Shown here: piece by piece, positions 1-9,265 of the stretch
Numbering within the stretch: the first letter of the stretch is position 1
Layout of the letters: each line of letters begins with the position of its first letter
From: Cytophagales bacterium
GTDB lineage: Bacteria; Bacteroidota; Bacteroidia; Cytophagales; Flammeovirgaceae
DNA length: 64,000 nt
Assembly: GCA_025056215.1 (NCBI GenBank)
Contig: JANWWC010000002.1
Location: forward strand, 62,001 to 126,000
Reading direction: 5' to 3'
Translations under genes and position numbers: made by a program
The notes under the pieces: model-generated
Database searches by the model: none
What the model was told of the DNA's origin: nothing
What the model saw: only the letters and a program-made list of their open reading frames with translations

Positions 1-1
1 T

Positions 2-2104
2 AAGCACAAATGTCTGATTTGCGTGCATACTCATAGCGTCGTAGAAGCTATGCGCGCAAATATCGTAGCAGTAAAATATAAGCCTTACGCTTCCGAACTG
101 ATCGATAGCTTTATTTTAGAGTGTAGCAAAGTGAATAAAGAACAAGCTCAAAACAGATTTTTCTTACAAGGAGAACCGGGTGCTGTGTTAGTAGTAGAAA
201 TTGCGTGTGAAACGGAAGAAGAACGCAATCAACGCCGAGATGCTCTCATCGCAGAACTGCAAGAACTTCATTTAGGATATGCTTATCCTGTTTTGTATGG
301 AGAAGATATGAATAAAGTATGGAGTTTGCGAAAAGCGGGATTAGGGCTGCTCGGCAACCTTCCAGGCGACGCTAAGCCAACGGAATTGTGCGAAGATACT
401 TGCGTAGATGTGCAAGATCTTCCACAATATATTGAAGAATTTCAAGCAATGCTCGATAAATACCATTTACAATCGGTGTATTATGCGCACGCTGGAACGG
501 GCGAAATTCATATTAAACCTATCATTAATCTCAAAACTTCAGAAGGACAACGTTTATTTAGAAAAGTAGCCGAAGAAACTGCTAAATTGGTCAAAAAATA
601 CAACGGTTCTCTTTCTGGAGAACACGGCGACGGGCGTTTACGCGGAGAATTTATCCCTTACATGCTCGGAGAGCACAATTACCAATTACTCAAAGCTCTC
701 AAAAAAACTTTCGACCCTTATGGCATCATGAATCCAGGCAAAATTGTCGATACGCCTCCTATGGATAAATTCTTGCGGCACCAACCAGAGCACCGTGTAC
801 CAGAACCCACTACTATTTTTCACTATCCAGAAGGCGGAGGAGTATTGTATTTAGCTGAAAAATGCACAGGCTCAGCGGATTGCCGAAAAACAGAAATTAC
901 AGGTGGTACCATGTGTCCGAGTTACATGGCAACGCGCAACGAACGAGAAACTACTCGCGCTCGCGCCAACATTTTGCGAGAAATTTTGACTACATCCACT
1001 AAAATAAATCGGTTCGATAGCCAAGAAATTTATCAAGTCATGGACTTATGCTTAAGTTGTAAAGGCTGTAAAGCAGAGTGTCCCAGCAATGTAGACATAG
1101 CAAAAGCTAAAGCAGAATTTTTACAAGGCTATTACGATGCTAATGGTGTTCCTTTGAGAACTCAATTAATCGCTAATTTTTCCCTGCTCAACAAACTTGC
1201 TTCTTTTACTCCTCAATTATACAACTTTATTGTAACAAACTCTTTCACATCAAGTATTTTTAAATCAATCACAGGCTTTGCTGAACAGCGCAGCCTTCCT
1301 ACAATGTACAAAACAACTCTCAAAAATTGGTACAAAAAAAGAAAATCAAACATTTACACTACTACTAAAGGCAAGGTGTATTTATTTGCCGACGAATTTA
1401 CAAACTACAACGACACCGAAATAGGTATCAAAGCAGTAGAATTGTTAGAAAAATTAGGTTACCAAGTAATCATTCCTCATACTTTAGAAAGTGGAAGAAC
1501 ATACCTTTCTAAAGGCTTGCTTCGGAAAGCGCAATCTATTGCTATCAGAAATGTAGAACTTATGCACGGTGTTATCGATGAAAAAACGCCTCTTATTGGG
1601 GTAGAACCCTCCGCAATTCTTACTTGGCGCGATGAATATATCGACCTTATGCCCAACGAGGAAATGCGCCGAAAAGCCAAAGCGATTGCTCAAAATGTAT
1701 TTTTATTTGAAGAGTTTATCGCTCAAGAAGCTGATAAGGGCAACATCACTAAAGAATCTTTTAAAGCTCGAAAACAAATTATCAAACTACACGGTCATTG
1801 TCATCAGAAAGCGTTAGCGAGTTTAGTTCCTACTAAAAAAGCACTTCAACTCCCCGAGGGCTATGAAGTGCATTTAATCCGCTCTGGCTGTTGTGGCATG
1901 GCAGGAAGTTTTGGTTATGAAGCAGAACATTATGAAATTTCTATGAAAATAGGAGAACTTGTTCTCTTTCCAGAAATAAGAAAACTAAACGGAAGTACCA
2001 TTATTGCCGCCTCTGGCACTTCATGCCGACATCAAATTAAAGATGGCACACATACACGCGCTTTTCACCCTATTGAAATTCTTTGGGATGCTCTTAAAAA
2101 TTAA
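2..2104 (+). CDS. FAD-linked oxidase / Fe-S dehydrogenase (D-lactate/glycolate type), 5' end outside window
   Basis: The reading frame is open from base 2, so the gene starts upstream; a GTG at 23 is not the true start. What remains is the FAD-oxidase C-terminal domain (about residues 1-250 counted from 23), then a two-cluster ferredoxin region and a GlpC/CCG-type C-terminus. Visible motifs: CTGSADC...MCPSY near 280-300, the classic CLSCKGCKAECP near 342-353, HGHCHQ near 590 and GCCG near 622. These are redox and cofactor ligands of the fused GlcD-GlpC family, which oxidises D-2-hydroxyacids such as D-lactate or glycolate and passes electrons to quinone. Whole family members run to about 970 residues, so the missing part would be the N-terminal FAD-binding domain. 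Substrate cannot be told from sequence. Confidence 0.85.
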   Translation, partial: KHKCLICVHTHSVVEAMRANIVAVKYKPYASELIDSFILECSKVNKEQAQNRFFLQGEPGAVLVVEIACETEEERNQRRDALIAELQELHLGYAYPVLYGEDMNKVWSLRKAGLGLLGNLPGDAKPTELCEDTCVDVQDLPQYIEEFQAMLDKYHLQSVYYAHAGTGEIHIKPIINLKTSEGQRLFRKVAEETAKLVKKYNGSLSGEHGDGRLRGEFIPYMLGEHNYQLLKALKKTFDPYGIMNPGKIVDTPPMDKFLRHQPEHRVPEPTTIFHYPEGGGVLYLAEKCTGSADCRKTEITGGTMCPSYMATRNERETTRARANILREILTTSTKINRFDSQEIYQVMDLCLSCKGCKAECPSNVDIAKAKAEFLQGYYDANGVPLRTQLIANFSLLNKLASFTPQLYNFIVTNSFTSSIFKSITGFAEQRSLPTMYKTTLKNWYKKRKSNIYTTTKGKVYLFADEFTNYNDTEIGIKAVELLEKLGYQVIIPHTLESGRTYLSKGLLRKAQSIAIRNVELMHGVIDEKTPLIGVEPSAILTWRDEYIDLMPNEEMRRKAKAIAQNVFLFEEFIAQEADKGNITKESFKARKQIIKLHGHCHQKALASLVPTKKALQLPEGYEVHLIRSGCCGMAGSFGYEAEHYEISMKIGELVLFPEIRKLNGSTIIAASGTSCRHQIKDGTHTRAFHPIEILWDALKN

Positions 2105-2182
2105 CGAACAAAAATTATGAGATTATAGCATCTTATTTATATTCGCAACACAACAAAGTTTAACCATAAAATCAACTACAAA

Positions 2183-3124
2183 ATGTCAAAAGTTACAGTG
2201 ATAGGCGCAGGAAATGTAGGAGCCACGTGTGCCGATGTATTAGCATATCGCGAAGTTGCTAACGAAATTGTACTACTAGATATCAAAGAAGGAATCGCTG
2301 AGGGAAAGGCGCTCGATATTTTTGAAAAATCTCCAATAGATTGCTATGATAGCAGAACTTACGGTGTTACAAATGATTACACAAGAACTGCAAATTCTGA
2401 TGTAGTGGTAATTACTTCAGGATTACCTCGCAAACCAGGTATGTCGCGCGATGACCTCATTTCAGTAAATGCTGGCATCGTAAAGTCTGTTACTGAAAAC
2501 GTTATCAAATATTCCCCAAATGCTATTATTATTGTAGTGTCTAATCCACTTGACGTGATGACTTATCAAGCTCATCTCACCTCAGGGTTACCTCGCCATA
2601 GAGTAATTGGCATGGCTGGCATCTTGGACACGGCGCGCTACAGAGCTTTTATTGCAGAGGAACTCAATTGCTCTGTAAAAGATGTTCAAGCGATGCTACT
2701 CGGAGGACACGGCGATACGATGGTGCCTCTTGTTCGCTATACAACCGTAGGAGGTATCCCTGTCACTGAACTTATCGAAATGGAAAAACTTGAGTTCATC
2801 GTAGAACGCACCAAACGCGGGGGCGGAGAATGTGTGAAACTTATAGGCACTTCTGCTTGGTACGCACCGGGCTCTGCTGCTGCTCAAATGGTAGAATCCA
2901 TTTTGAAAGACCAAAAAAGAGTCGTGCCTGTTTGCATGCAACTCAAAGGAGAATACGGATTAACTGATGTCTATCAAGGTGTTCCTGTTGTGCTTGGTAA
3001 AAATGGAGTAGAGCGCCTTATCGAACTCAAACTTACTCCAGATGAACAAGCACTAATGGATAAATCCGCAAAAGCCGTTAAAGAAGTAATGAACGTATTA
3101 GATAAATTAAATTCACAATCGTAA
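2183..3124 (+). CDS. mdh: malate dehydrogenase (NAD-dependent, LDH-like type)
   Basis: 313 residues, the usual size for LDH-type malate dehydrogenase of the TCA cycle (malate to oxaloacetate with NAD+). The N-terminus shows the Rossmann motif VIGAGNVGATCA (residues 5-16) with the acidic NAD-binding position in VLLDIKEG. The substrate loop PRKPGMSRDDL and the catalytic histidine in GGHGDTMVPL (around residue 175) are present. It lies 78 bp after the FAD/Fe-S dehydrogenase and 19 bp before a small unknown ORF, and the pair ends in a strong terminator, so mdh and the small ORF are probably cotranscribed. Lactate dehydrogenase is the main alternative, but PRKPGM in the substrate loop favours malate. 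Confidence 0.95.
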   Translation: MSKVTVIGAGNVGATCADVLAYREVANEIVLLDIKEGIAEGKALDIFEKSPIDCYDSRTYGVTNDYTRTANSDVVVITSGLPRKPGMSRDDLISVNAGIVKSVTENVIKYSPNAIIIVVSNPLDVMTYQAHLTSGLPRHRVIGMAGILDTARYRAFIAEELNCSVKDVQAMLLGGHGDTMVPLVRYTTVGGIPVTELIEMEKLEFIVERTKRGGGECVKLIGTSAWYAPGSAAAQMVESILKDQKRVVPVCMQLKGEYGLTDVYQGVPVVLGKNGVERLIELKLTPDEQALMDKSAKAVKEVMNVLDKLNSQS

Positions 3125-3143
3125 TATTAAATAATCTCAAATT

Positions 3144-3329
3144 ATGGAAGGAAATTTTGGAATTGGGCAAATCAGTCCTTTTATTAGCAACACAGCTCTT
3201 TTCGACGGAAAGGAAGAAGTAGCCAAAGCTTATGCAGAAAAAATTAAGGCAAACAAGTTTGACAATATTACAGGAGTAGACAAAGCTAACTACAAAGCCA
3301 AAATGGCAAGAATTATCAAATTTGAGTAA
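3144..3329 (+). CDS. small conserved-looking protein of unknown function after mdh
   Basis: A 61-residue ORF starts 19 bp after the mdh stop and ends just before a clear terminator, which makes it likely to be translated from the mdh transcript. It has no signal peptide or membrane segment. It begins MEGNFGIGQISPF and the second half is lysine-rich with a probable helix (AKAYAEKIKANK). I do not recognise a family. Its codon use looks like that of its neighbours. Position and terminator support it; no motif gives a function. Confidence 0.55.
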   Translation: MEGNFGIGQISPFISNTALFDGKEEVAKAYAEKIKANKFDNITGVDKANYKAKMARIIKFE

Positions 3330-3365
3330 AACCATCGTTGGAACTTTTTGTTTTATTATCGTAAC

Positions 3366-3399
3366 TCCTTTCAGGATTTTTCTTGAAAGGATTTTTTTT
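3366..3399 (+). terminator. rho-independent terminator of the mdh unit
   Basis: An 8-bp perfect stem (TCCTTTCA with TGAAAGGA, 3366-3373 and 3384-3391) with a 10-nt loop is followed by a run of eight T at 3392-3399. It sits 36 bp after the small ORF and ahead of porD, so it separates the two units. Confidence 0.85.
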
Positions 3400-3484
3400 A
3401 TTCTTAAGCTCTGCCAGATAAAATTTGCCTTCACTCAAAATTTTGGTTATATTAAAGCCATGAAGAAATGTTACACTTTATAGA

Positions 3485-4390
3485 ATGAAAAAAAAAATTG
3501 CGATACTACTGTATTGGATAGCTTTTCAATCGCACGCTCAAGAACTTAACTGCACAGTAACGATCAATTCTCAAAGAATTCAGACGCAAGAAAGGCAAAT
3601 CTTGCAGGAGATGCAATCTGCTATTCAAAATTTTATGAACACCACCGCTTGGACGCGCGATAACTTTCAGCAAGAAGAAAAAATTAAGGTAGATATCCAA
3701 TTTATATTGCTTTCAGGAACATTCGGTTCAGAAAATACTTTTACTGCAAATATTCAAATCAACTCGTACCGCCCCGTTTACGGAACAGACTATGAAACTC
3801 CTCTTCTTCAATATTTTGACAGAGAAGCTACCTTTACTTACAATCCAAGCCAACAGCTTATCTTCGTCGAAAACGCATTTTCTACTTCTCTAACCTCACT
3901 TTTGGCTTATTATGCTTATATCATTCTAGCATACGACTACGACAGCTTTTCTCCTAAAGGCGGGCAACTTTGGGCTGAACGCGCTCTCAATATTGCAAAC
4001 ATTGCAGAACAAAACGGAGGAGGAAAAGGCTGGGGCTCTTTTTCAGACACAAGAGACCGCTATTGGCTACAAGAAAATTTGCTTAATCCGCAATTAGCAG
4101 ATTTCAGAACCGTATTATACGATTATCACCGCAAAGCACTCGATATCTTTGAAAAAGATAATCAAAGCGCCAAAAAAGTCATTTTAGAATGTCTAAGAAA
4201 AATACGAAAAATGAAAGAATTAGTGCCCATGGCGTTGGTTATTAACAACTTTTTTGATACAAAAGCAACAGAACTCATTAATATCTTTGCGAGAGCTGAA
4301 CCCGCTATGCGCGCTGAGTTTGTTGAAATTGCAACTTTTGTAGACCCTAAAAATGCAAACGAATATAGGAAGCTCATAAGAGCTAACTAA
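3485..4390 (+). CDS. porD: type IX secretion system protein PorD (DUF4835)
   Basis: 301 residues with a short signal peptide (cleavage after QSHAQ, giving ELNCTVTIN...). The start of the mature protein, the RPVYGTDYETPLL segment, and the hydrophobic block AYYAYIILAYDYDSFSPKGG are the hallmarks of the DUF4835/PorD family, found only in Bacteroidota with a T9SS. In Porphyromonas PorD is needed for export of T9SS cargo; its exact place in the machine is unclear. No membrane helix follows the signal peptide, so it is probably periplasmic or outer-membrane associated. The stop codon lies inside the 3' end of the convergent smpB (8-bp overlap). A PorE-like gene is next but one, which fits the T9SS assignment. 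Confidence 0.88.
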   Translation: MKKKIAILLYWIAFQSHAQELNCTVTINSQRIQTQERQILQEMQSAIQNFMNTTAWTRDNFQQEEKIKVDIQFILLSGTFGSENTFTANIQINSYRPVYGTDYETPLLQYFDREATFTYNPSQQLIFVENAFSTSLTSLLAYYAYIILAYDYDSFSPKGGQLWAERALNIANIAEQNGGGKGWGSFSDTRDRYWLQENLLNPQLADFRTVLYDYHRKALDIFEKDNQSAKKVILECLRKIRKMKELVPMALVINNFFDTKATELINIFARAEPAMRAEFVEIATFVDPKNANEYRKLIRAN

Positions 4391-4844
4391 GACGCTTCAT
4401 CTCACGCTCTATGTCTCTTTTTTTGATATCCTCGCGTTTGTCGTACATTTTTTTACCTTTTGCTAATACAATATCTAATTTTACAAATCCTCTTTCGTTA
4501 ATATAAAGCCTAATAGGAATGATAGTCAACCCAATATCTTTAAGTTTATTATGAAGCTTGCGGAGTTCTTTTTTAGTAAGTAAAAGCTTTCTATCAGCTT
4601 TTTCGTCGTGGTTCTGAAACGATGATTTTTCATAAGGCGTGATATGTAAATTTCTTACAAATAGCTCGTTACCAATAAACAAACAAAAAGCGTCGTTCAA
4701 ATTGGCTTTCCCCATTCTTATTGATTTCACTTCTGTTCCTTTCAATACAATTCCCGCGCGATACTTTTCTAAAAATACGTACTCGTGGCTTGCTTTGCGG
4801 TTATGAATTTCTACTTGTTTTTTAATCTCTAACTTGTTGCCCAT
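4383..4844 (-). CDS. smpB: SsrA-binding protein SmpB
   Basis: 153 residues. It shows the SmpB core: IHNRKASHEYVF at the N-terminus, then AGIVLKGTEVKSIR, LNDAF, and the basic C-terminal tail (KGKKMYDKREDIKKRD) that enters the ribosomal A site. SmpB binds tmRNA and brings it to stalled ribosomes for trans-translation. No tmRNA gene is visible in the window. The last 8 bp overlap porD convergently, so no terminator fits between them. The PorE-like gene lies downstream of another promoter region on the same strand; smpB follows it after 48 bp and could share its transcript. Confidence 0.97.
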   Translation of the reverse strand: MGNKLEIKKQVEIHNRKASHEYVFLEKYRAGIVLKGTEVKSIRMGKANLNDAFCLFIGNELFVRNLHITPYEKSSFQNHDEKADRKLLLTKKELRKLHNKLKDIGLTIIPIRLYINERGFVKLDIVLAKGKKMYDKREDIKKRDIEREMKRLS

Positions 4845-4892
4845 GAAAATGCTAATTTTAAAGCAAAATATCTTTTAAAAAAGTAATTTTTC

Positions 4893-6863
4893 TCATTTTA
4901 TCAAAGCAACGGTTGTGCGGCGATTGAGTTGATGCTCTTCTTCAGTTTGTGCATTAGGAATGAGAAGTTTTGTTTCTCCGTACCCTTTTGCTACAATACG
5001 CTCAATTGAAATTCCTTTACTAACGATGTATTCTACAGCTGCTTTAGCTCTCAAGGTAGAAAGACGTAAGTTATAAGCATCACTTCCCCGCGCATCAGTA
5101 TGAGAACCCAACTCTACCTTAATAGAAGGGTTTGCTTGCATAAAAGCCACTAGTTTATCTAATTCTGCTGCCGCATCAGGGCGAATTTTATAATCATCAA
5201 AGTCGTAATAAATATTCTCTAAAACGATTTCACCTGTAAGAAGAAGTTCTTCAAATACATTTTTAGAAAGCACTAATTGCGGTTCATCGAGTACTACTTC
5301 TGTGAAGGCCTCTGTAAGATAGGTTGTATCGATTTGTTTTCCTGATGTATTGTAAAAATAAGTAGCTGAAGAATAACCATTTTTCTCAGCCAGAATCTGA
5401 AACGTATTTCCAATCGCAATTTGCGTTTTGAATCGAAATGTTCCGTCGTTCAGACTAAAGGTTTTTTCAAGAGTATCTCCTTTGTGATCAATAAGAAATA
5501 CATTCACACTATCTAAAGGCTTTCTTCCACCTCGAAAATCAGTAAGTGTGGTTCCTCCAACATAATAAGCCACTACTTTTTGGATTGGAACTTCAAGAGT
5601 ATCGAGTGGAACAATCAAAAACTGATAGATATCATCATCTCCCTGAGCGTCGTCAGCTTTTCGGTTAGAAACAAAGAAACCTCTTTCAGGATTTATAAAT
5701 ACAAGTCCGAAATCGTCATACGGAGTATTGAAAGGAGCACCTACATTCACAACTGCTACAGAATCACCTAATCGAGTCGCTTCGAAAATATCTAATCCAC
5801 CATAACCCGGATGACCATCAGAAGCAAAATAAAGCTTTCTGTTATGCGAGATGTAAGGAAACAATTCATTTCCAGGTGTATTGATGTGTTTTCCCATGTT
5901 CACGGGCTTCGACCAATTGCCATTTGCATCGAGAGTTGCGCGGTATAAGTCTATTCCTCCATATCCTCCTGGTCGGTTAGAAGCAAAAATAAGAGTCTTA
6001 CCATCTGGAGAAAGGAAAGGAGACGAGTCCCAAAAGCGAGCGTGATTAACAGGTAAAAATTCGGGTTCTGTCCACTCGCCATCTACCAAATAAGAAGCGA
6101 ATAAGTTTACTTCTTCTAAAGAATCTCTTCTTTTTCCAGAGGTACTTCTTGCAAAGATAAGTGTTTTTCCGTCAGCGCTAAGCGTAGGACAAGCATCATG
6201 AATTCCCGGCAAACTAATAGGTGAAGGCAACATTTGAATTTCACTTTCCGATTTAGCAAAATCGAATTCATAAATATCTGCGAAGCCATCGCCAGTAGCT
6301 TGATAAATTTTTTCTTTTCTTCGCGTACTTGAAAAATAAATTTTATCTCTCCAAAGAGCAATTCCATAATCGGCGCTCAGCGTATTAAGAGCGCTGAAGT
6401 TCTCAATGCGAACTGAATCGAACAAAGGTTTTATTTGATGATTCTTCAAATACAAAATATTTTTAAGTTCGAGTTGCGCTCTTGCAGCTTTTTCTTTATT
6501 TGCAATTTGTTTAACAGCCTGCTGAAATTGCTGTTCTGCTTGTGTATACTGTCCTGAAGTTTTAAGAGCATATCCATAATGAAGAGGCAGATCTTCTACC
6601 CAAAAATTTGCTTGAATAGCTTTCTGATAATAAGGAATTGCTTCTTGTGGTCGGTTAGAGAGCCTATAACATTCTGCTATCCAATAAGAAGCTTTTCCTT
6701 GCAATTTTCCACTTCTATCTTTTGCGATACTCTTTTCTAAATAAGCAATAGCTCGATGATATTCTCCGTTTTTAAAAACTTCTCTGGCTTTTTCATAAGA
6801 TGATTTGCAGGCAACCATGCTATACAACATCAACCCAAGCAAGCAAAAAAAACTGATTCTCAT
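4893..6863 (-). CDS. porE: PorE-like lipoprotein (TPR, beta-propeller, CRD and OmpA domains)
   Basis: 656 residues with a lipoprotein signal ending SMVAC (lipid Cys19). Domain order: TPR repeats (about 20-150), a PD40/WD40-like propeller with repeated LSADGKTLIFAR, LSPDGKTLIFASNRPGGYGG and SDGHPGYGGLDIFE units (about 160-400), a carboxypeptidase-regulatory-like beta sandwich (about 440-510), and a C-terminal OmpA peptidoglycan-binding domain (YYDFDDYKIRP to the end, with SHTDARGSDAYN). This exact order is that of PorE, the periplasmic T9SS component that ties the machine to peptidoglycan. Other Bacteroidota OmpA/PD40 proteins share parts of this layout, so a paralogue cannot be excluded. Closeness to porD supports PorE. 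Confidence 0.75.
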   Translation of the reverse strand: MRISFFCLLGLMLYSMVACKSSYEKAREVFKNGEYHRAIAYLEKSIAKDRSGKLQGKASYWIAECYRLSNRPQEAIPYYQKAIQANFWVEDLPLHYGYALKTSGQYTQAEQQFQQAVKQIANKEKAARAQLELKNILYLKNHQIKPLFDSVRIENFSALNTLSADYGIALWRDKIYFSSTRRKEKIYQATGDGFADIYEFDFAKSESEIQMLPSPISLPGIHDACPTLSADGKTLIFARSTSGKRRDSLEEVNLFASYLVDGEWTEPEFLPVNHARFWDSSPFLSPDGKTLIFASNRPGGYGGIDLYRATLDANGNWSKPVNMGKHINTPGNELFPYISHNRKLYFASDGHPGYGGLDIFEATRLGDSVAVVNVGAPFNTPYDDFGLVFINPERGFFVSNRKADDAQGDDDIYQFLIVPLDTLEVPIQKVVAYYVGGTTLTDFRGGRKPLDSVNVFLIDHKGDTLEKTFSLNDGTFRFKTQIAIGNTFQILAEKNGYSSATYFYNTSGKQIDTTYLTEAFTEVVLDEPQLVLSKNVFEELLLTGEIVLENIYYDFDDYKIRPDAAAELDKLVAFMQANPSIKVELGSHTDARGSDAYNLRLSTLRAKAAVEYIVSKGISIERIVAKGYGETKLLIPNAQTEEEHQLNRRTTVALIK

Positions 6864-6911
6864 TGATTATGAAGTTTGCTAACGCGAAAATAAAACGAAA
6901 AACATAGTTTA

Positions 6912-6930
6912 AAGAGGTTGAAAACCTCTT
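6912..6930 (-). terminator. hairpin between glycogen synthase and porE, possible terminator
   Basis: An 8-bp perfect inverted repeat (AAGAGGTT/AACCTCTT) with a 3-nt loop lies 125 bp after the glycogen synthase stop, on the same strand. On the minus strand it is followed only by TTTAAAC, not a long T run, so termination would be weak. It could instead be a structure in the porE leader. Confidence 0.35.
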
Positions 6931-7054
6931 CAAAGCAATTAAAAAGCATAATTTTCGAACTATGCTCTAAAAAAGTTATGAACGGCTTTCAAAATGCGCT
7001 AATCTTTTTGGGTACAAACCTTATTTTTATGAACTGTGTTTCATGATTTTAAGC

Positions 7055-8872
7055 TTAGCGAGAAAGAGCCAAAGTATAAGCTTGTTCATAGCGATAGATA
7101 AGATTTGACCAATCGAAATGAACAGAAGCTGCTTCTGTATTGTTTCGGAGCGCAATTCGTTCACGGCGATTAAGTTTTACGAAATTAAAAAGAATTTGAG
7201 TAAGTTCTTCGGCTGCATCGTGAAACATTTTATGGTGGCGATTGATGACGTAAAGTCCATTCTTCTCGCAATCAGGCAAATTTTTAAGAGCATAGTCTCC
7301 AAATCCTGATAAATCGCTCGTTACAGCAGGAATACCTCTTGCCATGCATTCTAAAGGCGTATAACCCCAAGGTTCATAATAACTCGGGAAAACGCCTAAA
7401 TGGCAACCTCTCACAAATTGACCATAATCCATTCCAAAAAGCGGATTTGTTGCAGAAATAAAATCGGGGTGATATACTACTTTTACACGGTCGTGCTGAT
7501 GATTGATAAGATTAGCACTCCGCAAAAAATTCAAAATACCATCATCTTCATACAAATGGTGCGTAACGATAGGGGGAAGATTATGCGATTTCCACGACTG
7601 AATCGTCCTTCTTAACCGAAGTTTAAGGGTATCATCGACAAAATTATTTAAATCGGGCATTCGATATTCATTGCTTGCTGCTGATGCATAAAAAAGTCGA
7701 TCTCCCACTTGCTTTTGTATTTCTTCGCATATTTCTCGAATTTCTTCCATAATAGCGCGCGACTCTAATACGCTAGGCAAGATATTTTGATAAGGGCGTT
7801 TGGTAATAAAGAAAAATACTACCGTAGTATCCATGTTGGCTTGCTTCATGCGATAGTTTAAGCGCGCAAGTGCTTCTATACACAAATCGTAACCTTTGTT
7901 GTGGTATTCATAACGCCCTGAAGTAAAGAAATACACCGTCTTATCCAAATCAAAAGAATAACTCCGAAAGAAATGCCCCATTACAAATTGGTGAATCTTT
8001 TCTTTGTACTTTTGATGAAGATTCTGGAATTCGTGTAAAGCCACAAATCGTTCAATATTAAGACCATTGGGAAGAATTACTTCAGGGTCTCTTCCAAGGA
8101 GATGTTTACACTCAAGAGCAGTTACTTCGCTAACAGTTGTCATGACATGAGCGCCATGAGTAGCAGCACGCTCGATATCTACTTGTGCTCTGATATTGAA
8201 GTGATTAGCTTCATGTTCCCAGTTATAAAAAGGGAGATACTCATAGAAAAGTGGGTCGTGCATAGCTAAATATCTCCCTAAAAGAGTAGCATGAGTAGTA
8301 AAAACGGTCCTTATATGAGGAAGGTACTTTCGCAAATCGGGAAGAGCCGTGCCCGCCATCCACTCATGAAAATGTGCAATCACTTCTCTTTCATATTCTT
8401 TGTGTTCATTTAAAAGAAAGAAAAATTCTTTTATCAAAAATCCAAATGCAACTACTTGGTTTATAAGATCTTCATCAGGAGTACTAATGTTGTGATCTGC
8501 ATAAAGCTGATACTTAATTTCTCCTAATCGATGGTATACTTGGAAAGGATTGAGCAACAATACTTTAGGTCTTCCTGTTACAAGCCATATTCCATAATGT
8601 ACTTCATATCCTTTCAGGCGCATTGCTATCACTGTTTTGCCAAAAGGGTCAGAATCTTGAGGTTCAACAGGATCGAACATCGAAGCAGCCTGGTGATGAA
8701 AATATGGTCCGATCAAACAATAATTTTCTTTCCATTTTTCTTTAACTATCGGAATTTTCGAGCGAATCACAGTATAAATACCTCCTACTTGATTGCAAAC
8801 TTCCCACGCTGCTTCTATAAGAAGTGCTTGAGTATTTCTACGATGATCGATTGTCAAGTTGGATAATGCCAT
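7055..8872 (-). CDS. glycogen synthase, GT3 family (eukaryote-like)
   Basis: 605 residues. The N-terminal EVCNQVGGIYTVIRSK block is the signature of GT3 glycogen synthases (the yeast/animal type) rather than of bacterial GT5 GlgA. The C-terminal Rossmann domain carries the retaining GT-B motif with two glutamates, EPWGYTPLECMARGIPAVTS (about 496-515). Expected activity is transfer of glucose from a nucleotide sugar to the growing alpha-1,4-glucan in the cytoplasm. GT3 enzymes occur in many Bacteroidota. No branching enzyme, debranching enzyme or phosphorylase lies nearby, and the gene stands alone between the porE unit and the divergent arginine-leader region. Sugar-nucleotide preference cannot be read from sequence. 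Confidence 0.88.
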   Translation of the reverse strand: MALSNLTIDHRRNTQALLIEAAWEVCNQVGGIYTVIRSKIPIVKEKWKENYCLIGPYFHHQAASMFDPVEPQDSDPFGKTVIAMRLKGYEVHYGIWLVTGRPKVLLLNPFQVYHRLGEIKYQLYADHNISTPDEDLINQVVAFGFLIKEFFFLLNEHKEYEREVIAHFHEWMAGTALPDLRKYLPHIRTVFTTHATLLGRYLAMHDPLFYEYLPFYNWEHEANHFNIRAQVDIERAATHGAHVMTTVSEVTALECKHLLGRDPEVILPNGLNIERFVALHEFQNLHQKYKEKIHQFVMGHFFRSYSFDLDKTVYFFTSGRYEYHNKGYDLCIEALARLNYRMKQANMDTTVVFFFITKRPYQNILPSVLESRAIMEEIREICEEIQKQVGDRLFYASAASNEYRMPDLNNFVDDTLKLRLRRTIQSWKSHNLPPIVTHHLYEDDGILNFLRSANLINHQHDRVKVVYHPDFISATNPLFGMDYGQFVRGCHLGVFPSYYEPWGYTPLECMARGIPAVTSDLSGFGDYALKNLPDCEKNGLYVINRHHKMFHDAAEELTQILFNFVKLNRRERIALRNNTEAASVHFDWSNLIYRYEQAYTLALSR

Positions 8873-8992
8873 AAAACAACATCTGTTTAAACTTCAAATT
8901 CACATCCTAAAAAACGTATCCAAATAAGGATTTTTTCAAAAGTTTCGAAAACGTCTAAAAAAGTTTTTTGTAAAAAAAATCGATGAACAATA

Positions 8993-9023
8993 TTGCATCA
9001 AACTCATAAAATCTCTATTTTTG
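8993..9023 (+). promoter_or_regulatory. Bacteroidota-type promoter P1 for the arginine-rich leader
   Basis: TTG at 8993-8995 and TATTTTTG at 9016-9023 (consensus TAnnTTTG) are separated by 20 nt, within the range seen for the Bacteroidota primary sigma factor. Transcription would start near 9030, about 12 nt before the leader ORF. Confidence 0.7.
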
Positions 9024-9041
9024 TTGAGAACATGAAATCTT

Positions 9042-9152
9042 ATGAGAATGCGCATACCAATTTATAAAAAGCTCTTCTTAAGAAGCACCTCCCAAGGTGT
9101 GCGCTTCGTTTCTTCCTTTTTCAGACGACGACCTCGACGCCCCCGCGCTTAA
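9042..9152 (+). CDS. arginine/proline-rich leader peptide (candidate attenuator ORF)
   Basis: A 36-codon ORF with ten arginines, six of them in the last nine residues (RRRPRRPRA, then TAA). A consensus promoter ends 19 bp before the ATG. The stop codon abuts a small hairpin, and the next gene is a GNAT protein of the type linked to arginine synthesis in Bacteroidota. Clusters of codons for a pathway's end product at the end of a short leader ORF are the hallmark of ribosome-mediated attenuation. The alternative is a chance ORF: an overlapping ATG at 9032 opens only an 11-codon frame without arginine. No database family is known to me. Confidence 0.55.
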   Translation: MRMRIPIYKKLFLRSTSQGVRFVSSFFRRRPRRPRA

Positions 9153-9239
9153 AGCTATCTTGAGCTTTTAAAATTTTACTGCGGATTCTCTTTTGGCGTG
9201 TTCAATTTTCCACTTTCTAATGTTCGTAAAAGTTTTTTT
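9151..9239 (+). promoter_or_regulatory. leader RNA region after the Arg codons, candidate attenuator
   Basis: Directly after the leader stop, AAAGCT (9151-9156) can pair with AGCTTT (9163-9168) across a 6-nt loop, followed by TAAAATTTT. Further on, ACTTT pairs with AAAGT just before a run of seven T near 9232-9238. Either could act as a terminator whose folding depends on where the ribosome stalls. Both stems are short and AT-rich, and I could not define a convincing mutually exclusive antiterminator by eye. Confidence 0.35.
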
Positions 9240-9265
9240 AGTCTATGAATTCATTTATTAATCCG

